Below the pieces are notes generated by a model. That model ran no database searches. It saw only the letters and a program-made list of their open reading frames with translations, and had not been told where the DNA came from. From Mycobacterium marinum (GTDB lineage: Bacteria > Actinomycetota > Actinomycetes > Mycobacteriales > Mycobacteriaceae), in NCBI RefSeq assembly GCF_003391395.1, contig NZ_CP024190.1, positions 310,001-374,000 on the forward strand: a stretch of DNA of 64,000 nt, in the 5' to 3' direction. Shown in pieces: positions 18,256 through 26,937 of the stretch. The first letter of the stretch is position 1, and each line of letters begins with the position of its first letter. Both the position numbers and the translations under genes were made by a program.

Positions 18256-19437
18256 ATGAAGGTCAACATCGGACTTGGCGCCCACAATTCACTGGACTGG
18301 GAGCGGGTGCTCGCCGAGGACTACGATCGCCCGCCCAGCACTGCGGACTGGGAATGCGTCCAGGCCACGCTCGCGCTCGGAGACCTGGCCGAACCACTGG
18401 GCTTCGACGGCATCTGGTTGCCCGAGCACTGCGGCACACCGTATGGCATGACGCCCAACCCGATTCAGGCGCTGAGCTACTTCGCCGGAAGAACCGAGCG
18501 GGTCAATCTCGGCACGTTCGTGGCCGTGGCGCCCTGGTGGCATCCCATCCGGCTGGCTCACCAGATGGCCTACCTGGACATCATCTCCAACGGGAGATAC
18601 ACGACGCTTGGCATCGGGCGCGGGGTGTCCAAGGGGGAGTTCGCCGCGGTCGGCGTACCGCGTGAAGAAAGCCGGCAGCGGTTCAACGAAACCCTGGACA
18701 TCCTCGCCCTGGCCTTCAGCGGAAAGCGGTTCGCCTATGAGGGCGAAATCTTCACCGTTCCAGAGATGTCGCTTCGCCCCGAACCCCTCAGCTCCGACCT
18801 CTTCGCGCGGATCTACAGCTCATCGTCTACCGCGGAATCCCTGGAGATCCTCGCCCGCCGCGGCATGGTCCCGCTGTTCGTGGGCAACAAGCCGATCGAG
18901 GATGCCGGGCGAGAGGTGCAGCAAGTGAACACCTTCCGTCAGGAGGAAGGACTGCCGCCGTGCCAGCCGAAGAATGTCATGTTCATGTACTGCACGGCCA
19001 ACGCCGAGCAGGCCGCCGAATCCGAGGAGTGGATCTGGACGGCCAACCGCGATGTCACCGTGCACTACGGATTCGCCGACGCCTCGAACTTCAAGGGGGT
19101 CAAGGGCTATGAGGCCTATGCCGCACGTGAGGCCAGTGCGACTGCGGTGCTGGCCTCGTCGGTGACCGGTGACGCCAAGGGCGGTCCCCCTAAAACCCCC
19201 GGCTATCACGCATCGAACCTGCTCATCGGGACGCCGGAGGAGATCTACCACCGAATCACCGCCGCCCAGGCGGCGTGCTCGTTCTGCGAGCTGACCATCG
19301 TTGTGCAATTCGGCACCATGCCCTACGAGCAGGCGATGGCCAGCACTCGGCTGTTCGCCCAAGAGGTGCTACCCGCGGTGCACCGGATGGACGCACCGCT
19401 ACACCCCGCGGCGCTGCCGGCCAACGCCCTGGCGTGA
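18256..19437 (+). CDS. Luciferase-like (LLM) flavin-dependent monooxygenase
   Basis: This 393-residue protein has the bacterial luciferase-type TIM-barrel pattern: an early GFDGIWLPEHCG strand-loop, the AVAPWWHPIRLAHQMAYLD segment, and ISNGRYTTLGIGRGVSKGEF. Such enzymes use reduced FMN or F420. The group includes two-component FMN monooxygenases and type II Baeyer-Villiger enzymes. ATG 18256 follows AAGGGGATCGG, 14 nt after the Rieske gene stop. Being next to a type I Baeyer-Villiger-like enzyme, it may act on the same ring system. The cofactor is not decided by sequence alone. Confidence 0.9.
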   Translation: MKVNIGLGAHNSLDWERVLAEDYDRPPSTADWECVQATLALGDLAEPLGFDGIWLPEHCGTPYGMTPNPIQALSYFAGRTERVNLGTFVAVAPWWHPIRLAHQMAYLDIISNGRYTTLGIGRGVSKGEFAAVGVPREESRQRFNETLDILALAFSGKRFAYEGEIFTVPEMSLRPEPLSSDLFARIYSSSSTAESLEILARRGMVPLFVGNKPIEDAGREVQQVNTFRQEEGLPPCQPKNVMFMYCTANAEQAAESEEWIWTANRDVTVHYGFADASNFKGVKGYEAYAAREASATAVLASSVTGDAKGGPPKTPGYHASNLLIGTPEEIYHRITAAQAACSFCELTIVVQFGTMPYEQAMASTRLFAQEVLPAVHRMDAPLHPAALPANALA

Positions 19438-19442
19438 CTGAG

Positions 19443-21296
19443 ATGACCGCCCCTGACTGCCCACCCACCCAGACACCCGGCGACATCGACCTTCCCGCGC
19501 TGCGCGAGAAATACCGTCATGAGCGCGAGAAGCGGCTGCGCCCGGAAGGTTCCAGGCAGTACATCGAGCTGGTTGACGATTTTGCCGGATACTACGAAAC
19601 CGATCCCTATTCGCCACCGCTACAGCGTGATCCGATATCGGCCGACATCGACGTGCTGGTACTCGGCGGTGGTTTCGGCGGTCTGCTCTGCGGTGCCCAC
19701 CTGAAGAAGGCCGGCGTCGCTGACGTCAGGATCATCGAACTGGGCGGCGACTTCGGAGGCGTCTGGTATTGGAATCGCTATCCGGGCCTGCAGTGTGACA
19801 ACGAGTCATACTGCTACATACCGCTGCTCGAAGAGCTGAACTACATGCCGAGCAAGAAGTTCGCCGACGGTAGCGAGATCTATGAGCATTGCCGGCGCAT
19901 CGGCAAGCACTACGGCCTCTATGACTCCGCGATCTTCGGCACGCAGGTACGGGAGCTGCACTGGGATGAGGCGATCAGGCGCTGGCGCGTCGGCACCAAC
20001 CGCGGCGATGACATCCGGGCCCGCTTTGTGGTCATGGCCTCGGGCCCGTTTCACCGGCCGAAGTTGCCGGGCATCCCGGGCATCAAAGATTTCCGTGGTC
20101 ACAGCTTCCACTCGGCACGCTGGGACTATGAGTACACCGGCGGGGACAGCACCGGGGGGTTGACCGGGCTGGCCGACAAGCGCGTCGCGGTCGTGGGAAC
20201 GGGGGCGACGGCTGTGCAGATCGTGCCGTTCCTGGGCCGGTATGCCAAGCACCTGTACGTCTTTCAGCGCACGCCTTCGTCAGTGGGGGAGCGCAACAAC
20301 ACACCCACCGACCCGGAATGGGCGAAGTCACTGCAGCCGGGCTGGCAGAAACAGCGGCAGCGCAATTTCCATTCCTGGACCTTCGAGGGGATGGCGCTGG
20401 GCCAACCCGACCACGTGTGCGATTTCTGGACCGAGCTGGGTCGCAATACCGCCGCGCGGGTGCTGGCGCTCGAGGATCCGGCCGCACTCGGCCCCGAGCA
20501 GTTCATGGCGATCCGTGAGGAAGAGGACTACAAAGTCATGGAGCGGCTGAGGCGCCGAATCCAGAGCATCGTCGATGACACGTCGACCGCCGAGGCGCTC
20601 AAGCCCTACTACCGATTCCTGTGTAAGCGGCCGTGCACCAACGACGACTATCTGCAGACGTTCAACCGGCCCAATGTGACCCTGGTCGACGTCTCGCAGA
20701 CCAGGGGCGTCCAGCGGGCCACCGAAACGGGGCTGGTGGCCAATGACACCGAGTACGAGCTCGATTGCATCATCTACGCCAGCGGCTTTGAGATCACCAC
20801 ACAGATCAGCCGCCGCTACTCCATCGACGAGATCAGGGGCCGCGACAACGTGTCGCTGTTCGACTATTGGCGCAATGGGTACCAAACGCTGCACGGCATG
20901 ACCAGCCGCGGATTTCCCAATCAGTTTTTCACCGGATTCACCCAGGTCGGCATCTCGGCCAACATCGCCGCCAACTACGAATTGCAGGGCGAGCACATCG
21001 CCTACATCATCGCCGAAGCGCTGGCCCGGGGTGCGACCGTCGTCGAACCCAGCCAGCAGGCACAAGACCAGTGGTGCAGAACCATTCGGGAAACCGCGAT
21101 CGACAACACCCAGTTCGATCTCGAGTGCACGCCCGGCTACTACAACAACGAAGGCGGCGGCCCCGGTGCGGCCGAAGGCGAGGGAATCCGTTCCCACATC
21201 GGCGAACCCTACGGCCCGGGTTTTTACGCATTCGGTGATCTGCTTGCCCAATGGCGAAGCAAAGGCGATCTGAATGGCCTCATTCTGGAATCGTGA
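19443..21296 (+). CDS. FAD/NADPH Baeyer-Villiger-type monooxygenase
   Basis: This 617-residue flavoprotein has two dinucleotide motifs, VLVLGGGFGGL (about 73) and VAVVGTGATAVQI (about 250), flanking the Baeyer-Villiger fingerprint F-x-G-x-x-x-H-x-x-x-W-D, seen as FRGHSFHSARWD. The N-terminal extension of about 60 residues (KYRHEREKRLRPEGSRQY) resembles the larger cyclopentadecanone/4-hydroxyacetophenone-monooxygenase type. ATG 19443 is listed; an in-frame GTG at 19434 would overlap the preceding stop (GTGA). The enzyme should convert a cyclic or aryl ketone to a lactone or ester. The next gene overlaps its stop by 1 nt. Confidence 0.92.
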   Translation: MTAPDCPPTQTPGDIDLPALREKYRHEREKRLRPEGSRQYIELVDDFAGYYETDPYSPPLQRDPISADIDVLVLGGGFGGLLCGAHLKKAGVADVRIIELGGDFGGVWYWNRYPGLQCDNESYCYIPLLEELNYMPSKKFADGSEIYEHCRRIGKHYGLYDSAIFGTQVRELHWDEAIRRWRVGTNRGDDIRARFVVMASGPFHRPKLPGIPGIKDFRGHSFHSARWDYEYTGGDSTGGLTGLADKRVAVVGTGATAVQIVPFLGRYAKHLYVFQRTPSSVGERNNTPTDPEWAKSLQPGWQKQRQRNFHSWTFEGMALGQPDHVCDFWTELGRNTAARVLALEDPAALGPEQFMAIREEEDYKVMERLRRRIQSIVDDTSTAEALKPYYRFLCKRPCTNDDYLQTFNRPNVTLVDVSQTRGVQRATETGLVANDTEYELDCIIYASGFEITTQISRRYSIDEIRGRDNVSLFDYWRNGYQTLHGMTSRGFPNQFFTGFTQVGISANIAANYELQGEHIAYIIAEALARGATVVEPSQQAQDQWCRTIRETAIDNTQFDLECTPGYYNNEGGGPGAAEGEGIRSHIGEPYGPGFYAFGDLLAQWRSKGDLNGLILES

Positions 21297-22231
21297 TGAC
21301 TGAACTCAGGTTCGACGATCGGGTCGCCGTGGTGACCGGCGCCGGCCGGGGCCTGGGCCGGGCGTACGCGCTGCTGCTGGCGGCCAGAGGGGCCAAAGTC
21401 GTGGTCAACGACACCGGTGGTTCGCTGGCCGGTGCCGGTGGCGACCCCGCTCCCGCACACCAGGTGGTGGCCGAGATCACCGCGCTCGGCGGGCAGGCGG
21501 CCGCGTCGCTGGACTCGGTGACGACACCCGCCGGTGGTCAGGCGATCATCGAAACCGCGCTCGAGCGCTACGGCCGGATCGACATCCTGATCCACAATGC
21601 CGGCAACGTGCGCAGCGCGCCGCTCAAGGAGATGAGCTACGAAGACTTCGATGCCGTCATCGACGTGCATCTTCGGGGCGCCTTCCACGTCGTGCGGCCG
21701 GCCTTCGGGTTGATGTGTGACCAACTTTACGGCCGCATCGTGTTGGCTTCCTCGATCGGCGGCCTGTACGGCAACCAGGGGGTCGCCAATTACGCCGCGG
21801 CAAAAGCCGGCTTGATCGGCTTGGCCAATGTCGCCGCAGTCGAGGGCGCGGCCAGTGGTGTTTTGTGCAACGTCATCGTTCCCTCCGCGGTGACCAGAAT
21901 GGCTGACGGCCTGGATATTTCGTCGTACCCGCCGATGGGCACCGAGCTGGTGGCCCCGGTGGTCGGTTTGCTGGCGCACGAGTCCTGTCCGGTCAACGGT
22001 GAGATGTTGATCGCCATCGCGGGCCGGGTGGCGCGGGCGGTGGTCGCCGAAAGTCCCGGCGTGCAGCGCCTGTCCTGGTCGATGGAAGATGTTGCCGAAG
22101 GGCTCTACGCCATCCGAGATCTGGCCGCACCACTGGTCTTTCCCGTGGTCCCCAGCGGACATTCAGACCACATCCGCTACAGTTTCGAGTCGGCCGCGTG
22201 GGCGAATCGAGGAAGCGCGCACCATGTCTAA
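21296..22231 (+). CDS. SDR, 3-hydroxyacyl-CoA-dehydrogenase-like
   Basis: This 311-residue SDR has TGAGRGLGRAYALLLAARGAKVVVND, a signature shared with the dehydrogenase part of peroxisomal-type multifunctional beta-oxidation enzymes, then NAGNVRSAP, LASSIGG and the catalytic YAAAKAG. The ATG at 21296 shares its A with the preceding TGA stop, so translation is coupled. The last 8 nt overlap the CoA-transferase start. A role in oxidising a hydroxyacyl intermediate, possibly as CoA thioester, fits sequence and context. Confidence 0.9.
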   Translation: MTELRFDDRVAVVTGAGRGLGRAYALLLAARGAKVVVNDTGGSLAGAGGDPAPAHQVVAEITALGGQAAASLDSVTTPAGGQAIIETALERYGRIDILIHNAGNVRSAPLKEMSYEDFDAVIDVHLRGAFHVVRPAFGLMCDQLYGRIVLASSIGGLYGNQGVANYAAAKAGLIGLANVAAVEGAASGVLCNVIVPSAVTRMADGLDISSYPPMGTELVAPVVGLLAHESCPVNGEMLIAIAGRVARAVVAESPGVQRLSWSMEDVAEGLYAIRDLAAPLVFPVVPSGHSDHIRYSFESAAWANRGSAHHV

Positions 22232-23444
22232 TTGCGGGTCCGATTGCGACTCTAGTTTGGGGGCCGGTGCCGGGAAGCGCACCGGCCCGCTGTCCGGCGT
22301 GCGCGTCGTCGATCTCACCGCGATGGTGATGGGGCCCTACTGCACCCAGATCATGGCCGACATGGGGGCCGATGTCATCAAGATCGAGCCCCCGCAAGGC
22401 GACGACACCCGGTACGTCTCGGTTGGTCCGGCCGCCGGCATGAGCGGCGTGTTCGTCAACGTCAACCGGGGCAAGCGCAGCGCCGTCATCGACCTGAAGT
22501 CCGATTCCGGCCAGGCCGCCGTGCGGGCCCTGATCGAAGGGGCCGATGTCTGCATCCATTCCATGCGCGCCAAGGCGATCGCCCGGCTTGGGCTGAGCTA
22601 TCCCGAGGTCGCCGCCATCAACCCGGCCATCGTCTACACCAACTGCTACGGATACGGCCGGCGCGGCCCCAACCGGGATCTGCCGGCCTATGACGACACC
22701 ATTCAGGCGGCGTGCGGACTGCCGTCCGTGCAAGAGCAGCTCACGGGTGAGCCCAGCTACGTGGGAACGATAATGGCGGACAAGGTCGCCGGACTCACCG
22801 CGCTCTACGCGACCATGATGGCCCTGTTCCACCGGGAACGTACCGGGCAGGGCCAAGAGGTCGAGATCGGGATGTTCGAGGCCGTGGCGTCGTTCATGCT
22901 GGTCGAACATGCCAACGGCGCGATGTTCGATCCGCCGCTGGGCCCGGCGGTCTATCCCCGCACCGTGGCGCCCAATCGGCGGCCGTATCGCACCAGCGAC
23001 GGCTACCTTGCCGCGCTGATCTACAACGACAAACACTGGGCCGCTTTCGTCGATGCGGTACGGCCCCCATGGGCCAGCGAGCAGTACGCCACCCTCGAGG
23101 GCCGGGCCCGCCAGATCGACACCGTGTACGCGCTGCTGGCCGAGACCTTTGCGGCGCGGACCACCCAGGAATGGCTGGATCTGCTCGAGGAGCTCGAGAT
23201 ACCCGCGTCAGCGCTGTCGAGTCCGGCGGAATTGTTCGACAACCAGCATCTGAATGCCGTCGGATTCTTCGAGACCATCGACACTGCCCACGGACCGGTT
23301 CGCTTCCCGGGAGTGCCGACCTGGTTCTCCCGGACCCCGGGCCGGGTATCGGGTCCGGCCCCGCAGTTGGGCGCCGATACCAGCGCGGTGTTGGAGGAAC
23401 TGGGCATCAACGCTGCCGATGCGCAACCGGCCGGCCCGGCCTAG
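22224..23444 (+). CDS. Family III CoA-transferase (CaiB/BaiF type)
   Basis: This 406-residue protein contains the family start GVRVVDLTAMVMGPYCTQIMADMGADVIKIE-type block, a KRSAVIDLKS segment and the catalytic aspartate in MADKVAG (Asp189), followed by the RTGQGQEVEIGMFEA conserved helix. Family III enzymes move CoA from one thioester to another acid, forming an aspartyl-CoA intermediate. It is the last gene of the plus operon, overlapping the SDR by 8 nt. With the minus-strand acyl-CoA ligase it gives the island two ways to form CoA esters. An alpha-methylacyl-CoA racemase, a relative in this superfamily, is an alternative. Confidence 0.88.
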   Translation: MSNCGSDCDSSLGAGAGKRTGPLSGVRVVDLTAMVMGPYCTQIMADMGADVIKIEPPQGDDTRYVSVGPAAGMSGVFVNVNRGKRSAVIDLKSDSGQAAVRALIEGADVCIHSMRAKAIARLGLSYPEVAAINPAIVYTNCYGYGRRGPNRDLPAYDDTIQAACGLPSVQEQLTGEPSYVGTIMADKVAGLTALYATMMALFHRERTGQGQEVEIGMFEAVASFMLVEHANGAMFDPPLGPAVYPRTVAPNRRPYRTSDGYLAALIYNDKHWAAFVDAVRPPWASEQYATLEGRARQIDTVYALLAETFAARTTQEWLDLLEELEIPASALSSPAELFDNQHLNAVGFFETIDTAHGPVRFPGVPTWFSRTPGRVSGPAPQLGADTSAVLEELGINAADAQPAGPA

Positions 23445-23681
23445 CCCGAAATAGCGGCCAAGTCGTCGAAAAACCTTGCTACACCTAGGCGTGTCTGCAA
23501 AAGGATCCACCGCTGCCGCATCTAAGCTTGCTGGGATCACGAGGAGGGGCAGCGACGTATCGGCAGCAACTTTGGCGCGGGGCGACAGGGTGCTCCGGGC
23601 ACGCTAACAGCAAGCACTGAGCCGGGCGGGTATGACCCCGCGCCGGATTCTTCTGCTACCCGCAAACGTTGGATTGCTCCG

Positions 23682-25694
23682 GTGCGACGTGCGGGCCGCA
23701 CCGCAATCTGGGACCGCGCGGGGCGACAGCGCGGAATTCCTGCGCTGGACGGCCTGCGCGCGGTGGCCGTCGCGCTGGTGCTCGTCGGGCACGGCGGCGT
23801 TCCGGGAGTGGGCGGCGGCTTCATCGGCGTGGACATCTTCTTCGTCCTGAGCGGCTTCCTGATCACCTCGCTGCTCTTGGACGAATTGGGTCGCTCCGGT
23901 CGGATCGATCTGACCGGATTCTGGATTCGCCGCGCGCGCCGGCTGCTGCCGGCGCTGGTGCTGATGGTGCTCACCGTCGCCGCGGCCCGCGAGCTGTTGC
24001 CCTACCAGGCGCTCACCGGACTGCGTAACGACGCGCTGGCGGCCTTCCTGTGGATGGCCAACTGGCGGTTCGTCGCACAGAAGACCGACTACTTCACCCA
24101 GGGCGCGCCCCCCTCGCCGCTGCAACACACCTGGTCGTTGGGGGTGGAGGAGCAGTACTACATCGTATGGCCGCTGTTGTTGATCGCGGTGACACTGCTC
24201 TTGGCGGCCCGGGCCAGGCGCTATTTCCAGCGGGCCACCCTCGGCGGCGTCCGGTTCACCATATTCGTGATCGGCACCCTGGGGGCCCTGGCCTCTGGCG
24301 CGGCGGCCATTGTCTTTGCGTCCGAGTCAACGCGTGACCGGATCTATTTCGGCACCGATACTCGGGCCCAGGCCTTGTTGGTCGGCGCCGCGGCGGCGGC
24401 GTTGTTGGTGCGCGATTGGACGGCGCTCAACCACGGCTGGTGCCTGGTCCGGACCCGGTGGGGGCGGCGCGTCGCCCGCTTTCTGCCGGTCATCGGGGTG
24501 GCGGGCTTGGCGGCGCTCACCCACTTTGCCACCGGAAACGTCAACGAGTTCCGCCACGGTCTGCTGATCCTGGTCGCCCTGGCCGCGGTCTTCGTGGTGG
24601 CGCCGGTTGCGCTGGAACAACGCGGAGCGGTCGCGCGTTTGCTGGCGTGGCGCCCGCTGGTCTGGCTGGGCACCATCTCCTACGGCATCTACCTGTGGCA
24701 CTGGCCGATCTTTTTGGCCCTCAACGGCGAGCGCACCGGGTGGACCGGAATGCGGCTGTTCGCCGCGCGGTGTGCCCTCACCGTGGCGATCGCCGCGTTG
24801 TCGTGGTGGCTGTTCGAGCAACCGATCCGGCGCTGGCGCCCGGCGCGAGTACCGCTGCTACCCCTGGCGGCGGCCACCGTCGCCAGCGCGGCCGCCGCCA
24901 CCATGCTGGTTATCCCGGTCGGCACCGGCCCGGGCCTGCGTGAGGTAGGCCTGCCACCCGGCGTTTCGGCGGTCGCCGCGGTCTCACCGTCACCGCCGGA
25001 GCCGGCCGCGCCGGGACCAGCCGCCGCGCCACGAGATCCGAACCGGCCATTCACCGTTTCGGTGTTCGGTGACTCGATCGGCTGGACCATGATGCATTAC
25101 CTGCCCGCCACACCCGGATTCCGATTCATCGACCACACCGTCATCGGTTGCAGCCTGGTGCGGGGCACGCCGTACCGCTACATCGGTCAGACATTGGAGC
25201 AACGGCCGGAGTGCGATACCTGGCCCAGCAGATGGTCCGCCCAGGTCAGTCAAGACCGGCCCGATGTCGCGCTGCTGATCATCGGTCGCTGGGAGACCGT
25301 GGACCGGGTGAACGAAGGAAAGTGGACTCACATCGGAGACCCGACCTTCGATGGGTATCTCAACTTCGAATTGCAGCGGGCGCTCAAGATCGTCGGATCC
25401 AGCGGTGTCCGGGTGATGGTGGCCACGGTGCCCTACAGCCGGGGCGGCGAGAAGCCGGATGGCCGCTTGTACCCGGAGGACCAGCCGGACCGGGTCAGGC
25501 AATGGAACGACATGTTGCGCAAGACAGTTAGCCAACACCGAAACGTCGGGATCATCGACCTCAACAAGAAGCTGTCCCCAGATGGGGTTTATACGGCCAA
25601 GGTTGACGGGATTCAGGTGCGCAGTGACGGCGTTCACCTCACCCCAGAGGGTGTGAAGTGGCTGATACCGTGGCTCGAGGAGTCGTTGCGCTAG
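23682..25694 (+). CDS. Membrane acyltransferase (acyltransferase-3 with C-terminal SGNH domain)
   Basis: This protein of 670 or more residues has an N-terminal OafA-like acyltransferase-3 domain: IPALDGLRAVAVALVLVGHGG with the conserved His, FIGVDIFFVLSGFLIT, then RRARRLLPAL and about ten membrane helices to residue 420. A Pro/Ala linker and a C-terminal SGNH-type domain follow, with VFGDSIGW (Ser) and a final DGVHLTPEG (Asp-x-x-His). Such proteins O-acylate surface glycans or lipids. It matches Rv0111 by order. The start is doubtful: GTG 23682 is the first usable codon, yet the frame is open upstream to 23526 without ATG, GTG or TTG. Confidence 0.88.
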   Translation: MRRAGRTAIWDRAGRQRGIPALDGLRAVAVALVLVGHGGVPGVGGGFIGVDIFFVLSGFLITSLLLDELGRSGRIDLTGFWIRRARRLLPALVLMVLTVAAARELLPYQALTGLRNDALAAFLWMANWRFVAQKTDYFTQGAPPSPLQHTWSLGVEEQYYIVWPLLLIAVTLLLAARARRYFQRATLGGVRFTIFVIGTLGALASGAAAIVFASESTRDRIYFGTDTRAQALLVGAAAAALLVRDWTALNHGWCLVRTRWGRRVARFLPVIGVAGLAALTHFATGNVNEFRHGLLILVALAAVFVVAPVALEQRGAVARLLAWRPLVWLGTISYGIYLWHWPIFLALNGERTGWTGMRLFAARCALTVAIAALSWWLFEQPIRRWRPARVPLLPLAAATVASAAAATMLVIPVGTGPGLREVGLPPGVSAVAAVSPSPPEPAAPGPAAAPRDPNRPFTVSVFGDSIGWTMMHYLPATPGFRFIDHTVIGCSLVRGTPYRYIGQTLEQRPECDTWPSRWSAQVSQDRPDVALLIIGRWETVDRVNEGKWTHIGDPTFDGYLNFELQRALKIVGSSGVRVMVATVPYSRGGEKPDGRLYPEDQPDRVRQWNDMLRKTVSQHRNVGIIDLNKKLSPDGVYTAKVDGIQVRSDGVHLTPEGVKWLIPWLEESLR

Positions 25695-25697
25695 TCG

Positions 25698-26363
25698 TTA
25701 ATCGGCCGTGCGACAGCTGATTTCCATGCTGTCGCTGCTTCTGGCGGGAAAGTTGAAGCTCACGTAGCCGTTGGCGGGGTCCCGGATGTAGTCCAGGTAC
25801 GGCCGGGAACCGGCGGACTCGGTGTTGTCGGCAAGGATCAATGCACCCGCCGGCAGCACCGGCTCCAGCAGCCTGACGACGGGTAGGTACAGGTCTTTCC
25901 AGCCGTCGAGCAGCACGAATTGGACCGGTCCGGGCACGGTTGTCAGCGTCGCGAGCGCATCCCCTTCGGCGACGGTGATCACGTCGGCCAGCCCGGTGTC
26001 GGCGAAGGTCTGCTTGGCGGCGGCGATCTTGCTGGCGTTGAGTTCGGTGGTCACCACCCGGCCGCTGCCGTTGTCGCGAACCGCGGCCGCGAGATGGATG
26101 GTGGATATGCCGAAAGACATTCCGAACTCGACGACGGTCGTGGGTCGGATCGCACGGACCAGCGCATACATGAGTCGGCCGGCCTCCGGTGTCACCGGGA
26201 TGTAGAACTCGCTCATCGCGTCGGCCCGTTGCTGCGCATCCCCAGACCACAGCCGTTCGATTTCAGCGCGTCGCTCGCGCAGCGCCGTCATTTCGTTTGC
26301 GGCTGCGGCGTACATCCGGTCCAGCGCCGCGGCGACTTTGGCGTCCTGCAAAGTGGTGCCCAT
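25698..26363 (-). CDS. SAM-dependent O-methyltransferase (class I)
   Basis: This 221-residue protein fits the small O-methyltransferase type: the SAM-binding VVEFGMSFGISTIHLA motif (about 68-83), GRVVTTELNASKI (acidic strand 2), VQFVLLDGWKDLYL and LILADNTESAGSR (metal-site Asp-Asn region). Catechol or phenolic acceptors and divalent metal dependence are usual for the group. The start at 26363 (MGTTLQD) is chosen because upstream in-frame residues are Arg/His/Trp-rich and non-protein-like. It converges on the acyltransferase gene with a 3-nt gap. The natural substrate is unknown. Confidence 0.88.
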   Translation of the reverse strand: MGTTLQDAKVAAALDRMYAAAANEMTALRERRAEIERLWSGDAQQRADAMSEFYIPVTPEAGRLMYALVRAIRPTTVVEFGMSFGISTIHLAAAVRDNGSGRVVTTELNASKIAAAKQTFADTGLADVITVAEGDALATLTTVPGPVQFVLLDGWKDLYLPVVRLLEPVLPAGALILADNTESAGSRPYLDYIRDPANGYVSFNFPARSSDSMEISCRTAD

Positions 26364-26471
26364 GCCGGCGAGGGTAGGCCGCCACCATCGCCAGTGCCAT
26401 CGTTGGTGGTGGCCGTTACCAAATAGCCGTTTGACGAGCAGCGGGTTTCGGTGCGAGCATGGTTCCCGCAA

Positions 26472-26636
26472 GCACCTCGGTAGGCGAGGCGTCTGCATGG
26501 ATACAGGCCACTGACCCCGAACGTCGAGAGACGCCCCGGGTCAGGACAGCTCTTCCCGGCCTAAGGGTTGAGCCCAAGTGGCTTCCGGATAGTCCGGATA
26601 CGCCGTGCAGTGCCGAAGCTCCCACGAGAGGGGTGC
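26472..26636 (+). promoter_or_regulatory. M-box (ykoK-type) magnesium riboswitch
   Basis: This stretch follows the M-box consensus closely. A closing stem forms from GCACCTCG (26472-26479) and CGAGAGGGGTGC (26625-26636). Inside are GGTAGGCGAGGC, the CGAACGTCGAGAGACGCC core bracketed by GACCC/GGGTC, GGCCTAAGG, and the strongly conserved 3' block GCAGTGCCGAAGCTC. M-box RNAs bind several Mg2+ ions and shut down expression of Mg2+ transport genes when Mg2+ is plentiful. It lies on the strand of, and about 300 nt upstream of, a small gene and an NRAMP-family transporter. Boundaries are approximate. Confidence 0.9.
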
Positions 26637-26683
26637 GTTCGACGATGCGTCGCCGTACGGTCATCCCTCTTGCATAGGTGATG

Positions 26684-26704
26684 TGACGACACCCCCGTGT
26701 GTCA
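26684..26704 (+). terminator. Hairpin between M-box and upstream ORF
   Basis: TGAC-G-ACAC pairs with GTGT-GTCA around a CCCC loop, with one bulged G. No T-run follows, so it may be part of the riboswitch expression platform instead of a classical terminator. It lies 7 nt before the ribosome site of the upstream ORF. Confidence 0.4.
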
Positions 26705-26730
26705 TGGCCGTGAGGAGGTGAGGGCGAGAC

Positions 26731-26814
26731 ATGAGTGACATCAGTCCGGGCGATAGTCCCTATCCGAAATCCGTCTTCCCCCGATCCGGTTCCGGCATTT
26801 CTTCTACCGCCTAA
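26731..26814 (+). CDS. Upstream leader ORF (27 residues, Pro/Asp/Ser-containing)
   Basis: An ATG at 26731 preceded by a purine-rich ribosome site (GGAGGTGAGGG, 26714-26724) opens a 27-codon frame ending at TAA 26812-26814. The peptide has Asp at 3 and 8, Pro at 6, 10, 12 and 17, and many Ser residues. It lies between the M-box and a long hairpin that starts 5 nt after its stop codon. This arrangement recalls leader peptides of Mg2+ transporter genes (Salmonella mgtL), where acidic/Pro-rich nascent chains destabilise ribosomes at low Mg2+. Function here is inferred from position and composition. Confidence 0.55.
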   Translation: MSDISPGDSPYPKSVFPRSGSGISSTA

Positions 26815-26818
26815 GCCT

Positions 26819-26883
26819 TGTCGGGCCTTCACCAGGATCTGTGCCCAATCCGTGGGGCACCAGCGCCATGAAGGCCCGGGACA
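26819..26883 (+). terminator. Long hairpin of the magnesium leader (attenuator candidate)
   Basis: TGTC-GGGCCTTCA (26819-26831) pairs with TGAAGGCCC-GG-GACA (26869-26883) with one 2-nt bulge, and an inner stem forms from GTGCCC (26841-26846) and GGGCAC (26855-26860). A ribosome stopped at the leader ORF stop (26812) would cover the base of this stem. No T-run follows, so it could act through Rho, ribosome loading or RNA processing. Confidence 0.5.
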
Positions 26884-26937
26884 CCTTGACGCGTTGAATG
26901 ACGTAAGCCGATCGGTTTTCCCACCAGGAGTAAGATC

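Noticed and set aside
26459..26677. 72-codon frame inside the M-box
   Set aside because: The sequence is explained by riboswitch consensus blocks; the frame has no proper ribosome site.
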